A stretch of 11,787 bases of DNA, taken from CBFGTV01 sp965652145. GTDB taxonomy: Bacteria > Bacillota > Clostridia > Peptostreptococcales > Natronincolaceae. Where the stretch lies: positions 1-11,787 of the forward strand of contig CBFGTV010000095.1 of the NCBI GenBank assembly GCA_965652145.1, written 5' to 3'. A program made the translations under genes and the position numbers. The notes under the pieces are model-generated. The model searched no databases. It saw nothing but the letters and a program-made list of their open reading frames with translations, and was not told where the DNA came from. This document shows, piece after piece, positions 1 to 7,401 of the stretch. The stretch's first letter is position 1. Each line of letters begins with the position of its first letter.

Positions 1-1
1 T

Positions 2-1279
2 ATGATCGGCCTATCCTGTTATATTCTTGCCGATACATTTTTTATTTCAAAGGCACTGGGAGCAAATGGATTGGCAGCCCTAAATCTATCAATCTCTATT
101 TTTAGTTTTATAAACGCTGCAGGGTTAATGCTGGGAATTGGCGGTGCAACCAAGTATTCAATCTTAAAAACACGCAACCGCCAACAAGGGGCTAATGGAG
201 TATTTTCAGGCGTTGTTGTTATAGGTGTCATAAGCGGCCTGCTTTCATTACTGATCGGAGCTTTGTTTTCTTCTAACCTGGCAGAATTCCTTGGAGCAGA
301 TAGTACTACACTTCCCTTGGCGGCAGTCTACTTGAAAATTGCCCTGTGCTTTTCTCCATGCTTTATTTTGAATAATATCCTGCTGGCATTTGTGCGAAAT
401 GACGGAAGTCCTCAATTGTCTATGGCGGCAATGATTATTGGAAGTTTATCTAATATTATACTTGATTATATTTTAATATTTCCCCTTGAAATGGGTATGT
501 CTGGCGCTGCCATTGCTACCGGCTTTGCTCCGATCATTAGCATTGGGATTCTGTCCCTCCATTTTTTAAAGGAAAAAAACCAGCTCCGCTTTGTAGGCTA
601 TAAAATTAACAGCAAACAGACTTTTTCTATTATGTCTTTAGGGATTTCATCCTTTATTACAGAAATATCATCTGGAATTGCCCTCGTTATATTTAATCTG
701 CAAATACTGAGGCTAACAGGAAATATTGGAGTAGCGGCCTATGGAATTATTGCAAACATTTCTTTAGTTTGTATTTCTATTTTTACCGGCATAGCCCAAG
801 GAATACAGCCAATAACAAGCCAGGCCTATGGAAAAGGCGACAGTACCGTTTTACGCCAATTAAGAAAGTATTCATTTACATTGGCATTAGCTCTAGCAGT
901 ATTGATTTATCTGTTTTCAAATCTGTTTTCTAATGGCATTATTTCTGTATTCAACAAGGAAGGCAACGTAGAATTAATAAATATTGCAACCAATGGAATC
1001 AGAATCTATTTTGCCGGATTTTTCTTTGCTGGAATAAATATTGTTATCGCTGGATTTTTAAGTGCCTCTTCACAGGCGAAGGCAGGATTTTTGATTTCGA
1101 TTACCCGTGGATGTCTGGCAATATTACTTTTTGCCTTAACGCTTCCATATTTCCTTGGTATGAATGGTGTCTGGCTGTCCTTTGTTTTTTCAGAGATGGT
1201 AGCTAGTATCCTGGTGTTAAGATATCAATTGCAAGAAAAAAGAGCTAAAGCTCCAGGTCTTGTGAATCTTATGGAATGA
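2..1279 (+). CDS. MATE family multidrug/cation efflux transporter (5'-partial)
   Basis: Membrane antiporter of the multidrug and toxic compound extrusion family, which exports cationic compounds in exchange for Na+ or H+. The 425 visible residues are mostly hydrophobic helices. The early stretch ADTFFISKALGANGLAALN is the usual end of the first MATE helix and its loop. The second half carries the duplicated counterpart (GVAAYGII, then GIAQGIQPITSQAYGKGD, about residues 241-279). The family is normally near 450 residues and the first helix is incomplete, so the ATG at base 2 is probably an internal Met and about 20-30 N-terminal residues lie off the window. The gene is convergent with the sugar cluster and shows no functional link to it. 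Substrate cannot be told from sequence. Confidence 0.88.
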   Translation: MIGLSCYILADTFFISKALGANGLAALNLSISIFSFINAAGLMLGIGGATKYSILKTRNRQQGANGVFSGVVVIGVISGLLSLLIGALFSSNLAEFLGADSTTLPLAAVYLKIALCFSPCFILNNILLAFVRNDGSPQLSMAAMIIGSLSNIILDYILIFPLEMGMSGAAIATGFAPIISIGILSLHFLKEKNQLRFVGYKINSKQTFSIMSLGISSFITEISSGIALVIFNLQILRLTGNIGVAAYGIIANISLVCISIFTGIAQGIQPITSQAYGKGDSTVLRQLRKYSFTLALALAVLIYLFSNLFSNGIISVFNKEGNVELINIATNGIRIYFAGFFFAGINIVIAGFLSASSQAKAGFLISITRGCLAILLFALTLPYFLGMNGVWLSFVFSEMVASILVLRYQLQEKRAKAPGLVNLME

Positions 1280-1316
1280 TGAAAGGAAGGGGGACAGACC
1301 ATCCCCCCTGGCATCA
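1277..1316. terminator. Candidate bidirectional terminator hairpin between MATE gene and galM
   Basis: GGGGGA (1289-1294) pairs with TCCCCC (1302-1307) around a 7-nt loop. An outer TGATG (1277-1281) can pair with CATCA (1312-1316). It sits exactly between the two convergent stop codons. A clear U-tract is missing on either strand, so it is a weak candidate for an intrinsic terminator; the position is the main support. Confidence 0.42.
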
Positions 1317-1325
1317 CAAACTTAT

Positions 1326-2363
1326 TTATTTAAATCTAAAAACAGTACTGGCTATGTATTCCTGGCCTTCATCAATAACAATACTGGGGAAATGACTGTG
1401 ATTGGGGGCATCGGGAAAATCCTGCGTTTCCAGGCAAAGCCCGTAGTGCTTACGTCCCTTTATTCCCCCTTTTAGAATAAGCTCTTCATTTAGGTAATTA
1501 CCTGTGTAGAATACCACCGTGGGCCGGTCTGTTTCGACCTCCATTCGGCGTCCGCTGATTTCATCCTCCAGTACAATGGCGGGCTTTGCCCCGGAATCTA
1601 AAATATATGGGTGATCGTAGCCCCTATGGGCAGCTAATATCTGGTCATTGATATCCCTTCCTACCTTTTTGGAGGCTCTAAAGTCAAATATCGTTCCCTC
1701 CACATCCATGATTTCTCCTGTAGGGAGGGTTTCCCCATCAATAACGGCAATTTGACCGGCGTTTATGGTAAGGGTGTGCTCCAATATATCCCTTTTTGCA
1801 TTTCCCGACAGGTTAAAATAAGAATGATTTGTTAAATTAACAATGGTTTTGTGATCGCTGATTCCTCTATAGGTTAGCCTTAGTTCATTACTATTGTTTA
1901 ATTCATAGGTTACTGTCATCTTCAGGTTGCCTGGAAATCCCTCCTCCATGTGGGGGCTAGTGTAGGAAAGCTGCAGGGCCGCCACCTCGTCATCAGCAAT
2001 TTCCTCAACGTTCCAAATTACCTTTCCAAAGCCCCTAATGCCACCGTGGATATTATGATTGCCTTTGTTCTTGGCTAAATTATACTTTTTTCCATCGATA
2101 CTAAATTCACCCTTCGAGATTCTTCCGGCAGTTCTGCCGACGATACAGCCAAGGCATTTTGGATTATCTTCATAGTCTTGAATTTGATCTAAGGATAAAA
2201 CAATATTCTCGAATTTTCCCCTTCGATCTGGTGTTAATATTTCGTATATGACCGCCCCAAGGTTCAAAATACTTACTTTTACACCATGATCATTTTCCAG
2301 GGAATACTGATAGATCCCTTTATTTTCTCTGGTATTTCCAACTGGCCTTTTTTCTATTTTCAC
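1326..2363 (-). CDS. galM: Galactose mutarotase (aldose 1-epimerase)
   Basis: Interconverts beta- and alpha-D-galactose, giving the alpha anomer that galactokinase uses; cytoplasmic first step of the Leloir pathway. The 345 residues match the usual family length. Catalytic landmarks are visible: NHNIHGG with His106, NLTNHSYFNLSG with the general-acid His180, GYDHPY with Asp250, and CLETQDFPDAPNH with the general-base Glu312. The start is GTG (2361-2363), preceded at 8 nt by a G-rich ribosome binding site (AAGGGGG, 2372-2378). It lies 22 bp after galT and is the last gene of the run, ending at the hairpin shared with the convergent MATE gene. Identification is secure. Confidence 0.95.
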   Translation of the reverse strand: MKIEKRPVGNTRENKGIYQYSLENDHGVKVSILNLGAVIYEILTPDRRGKFENIVLSLDQIQDYEDNPKCLGCIVGRTAGRISKGEFSIDGKKYNLAKNKGNHNIHGGIRGFGKVIWNVEEIADDEVAALQLSYTSPHMEEGFPGNLKMTVTYELNNSNELRLTYRGISDHKTIVNLTNHSYFNLSGNAKRDILEHTLTINAGQIAVIDGETLPTGEIMDVEGTIFDFRASKKVGRDINDQILAAHRGYDHPYILDSGAKPAIVLEDEISGRRMEVETDRPTVVFYTGNYLNEELILKGGIKGRKHYGLCLETQDFPDAPNHSHFPSIVIDEGQEYIASTVFRFK

Positions 2364-2385
2364 AGCTTCCGCCCCCTTCTTCTCC

Positions 2386-3897
2386 TTATCCGTTCAGTGA
2401 GTTTATAAACCTAAAAAACCCTTCATCCCCCTCTGCATTGTCCTTGAATACGCCGGCATGCTCCAACGCCAGGGCAAATTTATTGCCAACTTCTGTTTTT
2501 AAGATTTCTGTGACGTTGGCCTCTGTTATATTTTGATGTTTTTTTAAAAGCTCCTGATACCAGTCAAAATGCTTTTCCATCGCCTTGTCCTTACTGATAT
2601 CAAGCTGAGTATTGATCAAATATTTTCCCAGAGCCTTGATTTCATCCTTGAGCCTGGGTGGCAACACCGCCAGTCCCATTACCTCTATTAGCCCTATATT
2701 TTCCTTTTTTATATGGTGTACCTCTTGATGGGGGTGAAAAATACCAGCGGGATATACTTCATTGGTTCGATTATTTCTTAAGACCAAATCCAGCTCAAAA
2801 AGGCTTCCTCGCCTTCTGGCAATGGGCGTAACGGTATTGTGGGGCAAATCTTTGGTATGGGCTAAAATGTCGAGTTCCATGTCACTGTAATTTTTCCAGC
2901 CTTCAAAAATATGCTCAGCAGCGTGGGAAAGCCTGAATCTGTCTGCTCCCCTTAGTCTGATGGTAGACATGGGCCACTTAATTATCCCGGCCAAAACATC
3001 TGAATACCCTTTTATTTGCATTTTATATTTCAGCGGTGCCCTGGCCATGGCAAATTCATAGTGGCCCCCCTGAAAATGATCATGGGATAGTATTGAGCCC
3101 CCTACAATCGGAAGATCGGAATTGGACCCGATAAAGTAATGGGGAAATTTTTCTGTAAATTCCAAGAGTCTGTCAAAGGTTTCCCCTGATATCTTCATTG
3201 GTTCATGCTGATCCTTAAAGACTATACAGTGCTCATGATAGTAAATATATGGCGAATATTGCAAATACCATCTTTCATTATTAAGCTCCAGGGGAATGAT
3301 TCTATGATTTTGTCTTGGGGGATGATTGATTCTGCCTCTATAGCCTTCATTTTCTTTACATAGCAAGCACTTGGGATAGTCCGACGACTTTATTTCCCTG
3401 GCAGCAGCTATCTCTTTAGGGTCCTTTTCCGGCTTAGCAAGATTGATTGTAATATCTAATTCACCATACTTTGTTTGGGTTCTCCAGGCCTGGTTTTTTT
3501 TGATTCTGTCTGTTCTGATATAATTGGAATCTTGACTTAGCTTATAGTAATAGTCGGTGGCCCTTTGGGGATCTTCCCTGTAATATTCCTGAAAGGTAGC
3601 AATTACTTCGGAAGGCCTTGGCATCAAGCAGGCTATCAGCTTGGTATCCAGCAGCTCCATTTCAATATTGGATGGATCAATCAACCTATTATTTTCACAG
3701 GCCCACTTCAGTATATTATTCAATATATCCGATGGATTTTCCTGCCTTTCCTCCACCGAACAGGCCTGAAATTCATCTAGGTCTAACACCTCTAAAATTC
3801 TGTTTTGTGTATAGACCACATCGTCATTTCTAATAAGGCCCTTTTTGAGGCCATAGCTGATTAGCCTGGAAATTTCATAATATATATTTACTGACAT
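2386..3897 (-). CDS. galT: UDP-glucose--hexose-1-phosphate uridylyltransferase, class II
   Basis: Transfers UMP from UDP-glucose to galactose 1-phosphate, giving UDP-galactose and glucose 1-phosphate (Leloir pathway, cytoplasm). The protein is 503 residues from the chosen start, the length of the Firmicutes class II GalT rather than the roughly 350-residue class I enzyme. The nucleotidyl-transfer region is SILSHDHFQGG (268-278) and the C-terminal domain carries FHPHQEVHHIKKENIG (387-402), both typical of class II. The reading frame stays open to 3954, adding 19 residues inside galE. The ATG at 3897 is preferred because AGGAG lies 7 nt upstream, the overlap with galE disappears, and the protein then begins MSVNIYYEISRL, as is usual for this class. 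Confidence 0.94.
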   Translation of the reverse strand: MSVNIYYEISRLISYGLKKGLIRNDDVVYTQNRILEVLDLDEFQACSVEERQENPSDILNNILKWACENNRLIDPSNIEMELLDTKLIACLMPRPSEVIATFQEYYREDPQRATDYYYKLSQDSNYIRTDRIKKNQAWRTQTKYGELDITINLAKPEKDPKEIAAAREIKSSDYPKCLLCKENEGYRGRINHPPRQNHRIIPLELNNERWYLQYSPYIYYHEHCIVFKDQHEPMKISGETFDRLLEFTEKFPHYFIGSNSDLPIVGGSILSHDHFQGGHYEFAMARAPLKYKMQIKGYSDVLAGIIKWPMSTIRLRGADRFRLSHAAEHIFEGWKNYSDMELDILAHTKDLPHNTVTPIARRRGSLFELDLVLRNNRTNEVYPAGIFHPHQEVHHIKKENIGLIEVMGLAVLPPRLKDEIKALGKYLINTQLDISKDKAMEKHFDWYQELLKKHQNITEANVTEILKTEVGNKFALALEHAGVFKDNAEGDEGFFRFINSLNG

Positions 3898-3904
3898 GTC
3901 ATCA

Positions 3905-3909
3905 CTCCT
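3905..3909 (-). promoter_or_regulatory. Ribosome binding site that fixes the galT start
   Basis: AGGAG on the - strand, 7 nt before the ATG at 3897. It overlaps the galE stop codon (TAG, 3908-3910), which suggests translational coupling of galT to galE. No comparable site precedes the longer ORF start at 3954. Confidence 0.7.
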
Positions 3910-4894
3910 ATTTATCAAAGCCCTGAGGTTTCTTGAGATGCCACTGCCATGCACTTTGTATGATTTCTTCCATGCTTACGAATTGAGGCTTCCATCTCAG
4001 CTCCTTTTGGGCCCTTTGGGCCGATGCAACTAATTTAGAAGGGTCACCGGCCCTCCTTGGGGCAACCACCTGGGGTATGGGGTGCCCTGTTACTCTTCTG
4101 GCGGCCTCTATCACTTCCTTTACAGAAAACCCCTCTCCGTTCCCCAAGTTGTAAATATTACTTTTTGGGTGTTTTCGTAGCATTTCCAGGGCTAAAATAT
4201 GGGCTCGGGCTAAATCCGTCACATGGATATAATCCCTTATACAGGTTCCATCGGGGGTGTCATAGTCGTCTCCGAATATGGTAATATGCGGTTTTTTCCC
4301 CAGGGGGACCTGTAAAATCAATGGAACCAAATGGGTTTCCGGCTGATGGTCTTCTCCTATTTCCCCACTTTGATGGGCTCCGGCTACATTAAAGTATCGA
4401 AGGGAGATATATTTGATTCCATAGGCCTGATCTGCCCATTTCAATATTTTTTCCACCGCCAGCTTTGTTTCCCCGTATGGATTGGCAGGCTTCGTCCGAT
4501 CCTCCTCCTGTATTGGAATCTGCTGGGGCTCTCCGTAGACTGCCGCAGTGGAGGAAAACACCATTTTTGCAACCTGATGTTCATTCATTTTTTCCAGAAG
4601 CACCTGGGTTCCATGAACATTGTTGTCATAATATTTAAGGGGATTTTCTACACTTTCTCCCACCAGGGAGTGGGCGGCAAAGTGCATGACGGCTTCAATG
4701 GAATGATTACTGAATACCCTTTGCAAAAATTCCCTATCTCGAATGTCTCCTTCTAAAAATAACGCATCAGGATGAAGGGCCTCCCTGTGTCCAGTTTCTA
4801 AATTGTCTACAATAACAACGGCTTCTCCCCTATCCATCAGTTCATAGACCGTATGACTTCCTATATAACCTGCACCGCCGCAAACTAATATCAT
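3908..4894 (-). CDS. galE: UDP-glucose 4-epimerase
   Basis: NAD-dependent short-chain dehydrogenase/reductase that interconverts UDP-galactose and UDP-glucose, regenerating the UDP-glucose used by GalT. The 328 residues are close to the usual 330-340. The Rossmann NAD motif GGAGYIG is at 6-12, the catalytic Ser/Thr lies in FSSTAAVYGEP (113-123), and the catalytic YxxxK is Tyr140/Lys144 in NPYGETK. Further GalE landmarks are RYFNVAGA (166-173) and GTCIRDYIHVTDLA (216-229). The ATG overlaps the galK stop by 4 bp (ATGA), with AAGGGGTGAT just upstream inside galK. These features indicate co-translation with galK. Confidence 0.96.
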   Translation of the reverse strand: MILVCGGAGYIGSHTVYELMDRGEAVVIVDNLETGHREALHPDALFLEGDIRDREFLQRVFSNHSIEAVMHFAAHSLVGESVENPLKYYDNNVHGTQVLLEKMNEHQVAKMVFSSTAAVYGEPQQIPIQEEDRTKPANPYGETKLAVEKILKWADQAYGIKYISLRYFNVAGAHQSGEIGEDHQPETHLVPLILQVPLGKKPHITIFGDDYDTPDGTCIRDYIHVTDLARAHILALEMLRKHPKSNIYNLGNGEGFSVKEVIEAARRVTGHPIPQVVAPRRAGDPSKLVASAQRAQKELRWKPQFVSMEEIIQSAWQWHLKKPQGFDK

Positions 4895-6081
4895 CCTATC
4901 ACCCCTTCACCATACTTGACTTCTCCAGCACCATCGCCAATGACAGCAATGTAAAAGCTCGCCTGATAGCCGATTTTTTTTTCATAAGCTGCCCCAACGG
5001 CCTCAATAAAGCTATCAATTTCAGCATTCTTTACAACACTAAGGGTACAGCCTCCAAAGCCGGCCCCCGTCATTCGAGCGCCAATTGCGCCATTCAACAG
5101 GGCCTGCTCCACCAGGGTATCTAATTCAAAACAGGAAACCTCATAATCATCCCTCAAGGATTGATGAGATTCATTCAATAGCCTTCCGAACTGAAAAATG
5201 TCTTCCTTCTCAATAGCATTGTAGGCCTGCAAGGTTCTGCTATTTTCATAAATGACATGCTTTGCCCTTCTTCTTATTCTTTCGTCCTTGATCAGCATTT
5301 GATTTTCCTGAAAATCCACTGTCGTCAATTCACATAGGGAGGCAATATTAAATTTAACCTTTAAATCCTCCAGGGCTTCCTGACACTCCCTACGTCTTTC
5401 ATTATATTTCGATTCAGACAAGGCCCGCTTTTTATTGGTATTGGCAATGAGGATGGAATGGTCCTTAAGGGCCACGGCGGCATATCTGTATTCCAGACTT
5501 TTACAATTCAAAAGGATTCCCTTACCCTTTTTTCCCATACCTGCCGCAAACTGATCCATCATACCGCAATTTACACCAATAAAGCGGTTTTCTGCCCTTT
5601 GGCTTAGTTTTACCAGGGTAATCATATCTACTTCCAGATTAAATAGTTCCTTGAGCATGACGGCGGTGGCCAGCTCAATTGAAGCGGATGAAGATAGGCC
5701 TGCTCCATTGGGCAGATTTCCATAATATAAGGCATCAAAGCCCCGATTTATGCCATAGCCATGCTCTTGAAGGGCTTTGACAACCGCCTTTGGGTAGTTG
5801 GCCCAATCATGGCTTTCAATATAGGTTATATCTTCAATAGAAAATTCAATTATCTTCATTTCCTCAAAATTCGTTGAGTATACCCTAATCAGCTGATCGT
5901 CTCTTTTGCATGCCGCACAATAGGTACCCAGGCTTAAGGCACAGGGAAAAACCCAGCCTCCGTTATAATCAGTGTGTTCACCAATTAAATTGACCCTTCC
6001 AGGAGCAAAAAAAATCCTGGGCGTGTCATGATTTTCAAAAATTTTGATAAAGACTTGCCGCAGCTCATGTTTTAAATCCAT
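4891..6081 (-). CDS. galK: Galactokinase
   Basis: GHMP-family kinase that phosphorylates alpha-D-galactose with ATP to galactose 1-phosphate. The 396 residues match the family. All three motifs are intact: the galactose signature GRVNLIGEHTDYNGG (28-42), the ATP-binding loop PNGAGLSSSAS (124-134) and the C-terminal TGAGFGG (338-344). The expected catalytic Asp is Asp176 in CGMMDQFAAG. The ATG start is supported by AAAGGA about 9 nt upstream. It is the first gene of the gal block, 153 bp downstream of the importer permease, and overlaps galE by 4 bp. Identification is secure. Confidence 0.96.
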   Translation of the reverse strand: MDLKHELRQVFIKIFENHDTPRIFFAPGRVNLIGEHTDYNGGWVFPCALSLGTYCAACKRDDQLIRVYSTNFEEMKIIEFSIEDITYIESHDWANYPKAVVKALQEHGYGINRGFDALYYGNLPNGAGLSSSASIELATAVMLKELFNLEVDMITLVKLSQRAENRFIGVNCGMMDQFAAGMGKKGKGILLNCKSLEYRYAAVALKDHSILIANTNKKRALSESKYNERRRECQEALEDLKVKFNIASLCELTTVDFQENQMLIKDERIRRRAKHVIYENSRTLQAYNAIEKEDIFQFGRLLNESHQSLRDDYEVSCFELDTLVEQALLNGAIGARMTGAGFGGCTLSVVKNAEIDSFIEAVGAAYEKKIGYQASFYIAVIGDGAGEVKYGEGVIG

Positions 6082-6162
6082 TGAACTTTTTCCTTTCTCA
6101 GAGATTTTATGAAGTCTCTTCTTATATTGATGTAATCAGACCCTATCGGTTCGCCGTCTCGA

Positions 6163-6206
6163 AAGCCCAGCCTTGGGTTCTCAAATACGCCTTCGGGGCT
6201 GGGCTT
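6163..6206 (-). other. Inverted repeat in the spacer between mmsB and galK
   Basis: AAGCCCAGCC (6163-6172) and GGCTGGGCTT (6197-6206) are perfect 10-bp inverted copies around a 24-nt loop, more G/C-rich than the surrounding spacer. As RNA from the sugar cluster the stem is followed by CTTTCGAGAC, a poor U-tract, so a classic terminator is doubtful. It could instead be a partial terminator, an RNA-processing site or a structured leader that sets gal expression relative to the importer. The rest of the 6082-6234 spacer shows no convincing promoter. Confidence 0.5.
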
Positions 6207-6234
6207 CTCTTTTGGGATTTTATAGCTTATTCGT

Positions 6235-7401
6235 TTAATTAGATTTAGATTTAGTCAACACATCGAAGCACACAGCAAATAGTAAAACCAACCCCTTAAT
6301 TGCCTGCTGCCAGTCAATTCCAATGCCAATTAATGACATACCGTTATTCATAACCCCCATAACCAAACCACCGATGATGGCTCCAATAACCGTTCCAATT
6401 CCACCGGAAGCCGAAGCCCCGCCTATGAAAACAGCAGCAATCGCATCCAGTTCAAACCCCACCCCGGCCTTGGGGGTAGCTGCATTTAATCTGGCAGCAA
6501 AGGCGAGACCCGAAAGGGCCGATAAAATTCCCATATTGACATAAACCAAAAATACGATTCGCTCCACCTTTACCCCAGACAGCTTTGCTGCCTTCTGGTT
6601 GCCCCCTACGGAGTAGATATGACGACCGATTACTGTTTTAGATGTGATAAAGCTATAGACCGCCACCAGGAAAAACAATAATATTAAAATGTTGGGAATA
6701 CCCTTATACTGTGCCAGAACAAAGGCAAATACATTTATGGCACCTACGATTCCGCTTATTTTTACAATCAACAAGCCCATAGGAATAACATCGAATTCAT
6801 ATTTTATTTTAGTGTTTCTCTCTCTGATTTCATAGGCTATGTACACCAGGGACAATAGTACCCCCACAATCAGGGTTGTAATATTCAGGGAGCTTCCGTT
6901 AAAGAAGTCTGTTACAAACCCAGAGCTGATTCTCTGAAAGGCAACAGGAAAAGGGGCCAAGGACATTCCCTGTAATGTCACCATGGTTAGCCCTCTGAAT
7001 ATCAGCATCCCAGCCAGGGTAACAATAAATGCCGGTATTTTTATGTAGGCAATCCAAAACCCCTGCCAGGCACCAATTATGGCTCCAAGCAGCAGGCAAA
7101 TAAAGAAAGCCACGGGAAAGGACAACTGTAAATTGATCATTAAAATCGCCGCAACAGCCCCCACAAAGGCGGCCACCGAGCCGACGGATAAATCAATATT
7201 GCCTGTAATAATGACCAGTAGCATCCCTATGGCCAGTATTAAAATATAGCTGTTCTGGAGAATCAAATTGGTAATATTCAATGGCCTTAACAAAATACCC
7301 CCGGTGAAAATTGCAAAGAATGCCATAATTGAAATTAGAGCGATTACCATACCATATTGTTTAATATTGTATTTAAATTCTTTTTTATTTAGACTATACA
7401 T
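6235..7401 (-). CDS. mmsB: Multiple-monosaccharide ABC transporter permease (GguB/MmsB type)
   Basis: Inner-membrane permease of a CUT2 sugar importer, expected to act as a homodimer with the double-domain ATPase encoded just upstream. The 388 residues hold many hydrophobic segments, starting near residues 17-38, 48-66, 72-90 and 97-119. The branch motif GNIDLSVGSVAAF (67-79) and the cytoplasmic coupling loop GRHIYSVGGNQKAAKLSGVK (259-278) are those of the RbsC/XylH/GguB permeases. The start overlaps the ATPase stop by 8 bp (ATGTATAG), with a near-perfect AGGAGGTGG ribosome binding site. The extra hydrophilic stretch around residues 190-205 fits GguB/XylH rather than the shorter RbsC. Substrate is inferred from neighbours: L-arabinose and/or D-galactose. 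Confidence 0.92.
   Translation of the reverse strand: MYSLNKKEFKYNIKQYGMVIALISIMAFFAIFTGGILLRPLNITNLILQNSYILILAIGMLLVIITGNIDLSVGSVAAFVGAVAAILMINLQLSFPVAFFICLLLGAIIGAWQGFWIAYIKIPAFIVTLAGMLIFRGLTMVTLQGMSLAPFPVAFQRISSGFVTDFFNGSSLNITTLIVGVLLSLVYIAYEIRERNTKIKYEFDVIPMGLLIVKISGIVGAINVFAFVLAQYKGIPNILILLFFLVAVYSFITSKTVIGRHIYSVGGNQKAAKLSGVKVERIVFLVYVNMGILSALSGLAFAARLNAATPKAGVGFELDAIAAVFIGGASASGGIGTVIGAIIGGLVMGVMNNGMSLIGIGIDWQQAIKGLVLLFAVCFDVLTKSKSN

Noticed and set aside
2386..3897. GalT lacking the class I GalT architecture as a novel enzyme
   Set aside because: Length and the SHDHFQGG and HPHQEVHH motifs fit the established class II GalT of Firmicutes.
4331..4756. 141-codon + strand open frame opposite galE
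   Set aside because: It is antisense to a clearly conserved enzyme, has no ribosome binding site or recognisable motif, and is Phe/Ile/Gly-rich as expected from a complement of coding sequence.
6222..6238. Possible CcpA catabolite-repression site (TTAAACGAATAAGC on the - strand)
   Set aside because: Mismatches at the conserved TG and CA ends leave only the central AA-CG, which is not enough to call a cre site.
6220..6262. TTGACT and TATAAA on the - strand near the end of mmsB as a galK promoter
   Set aside because: The two elements are 28 nt apart, too far for a sigma-A promoter, and neither has a good partner at 16-18 nt.
6899..7099. 66-codon - strand frame inside mmsB
   Set aside because: It lies wholly inside a conserved permease gene in another frame and has no supporting features.
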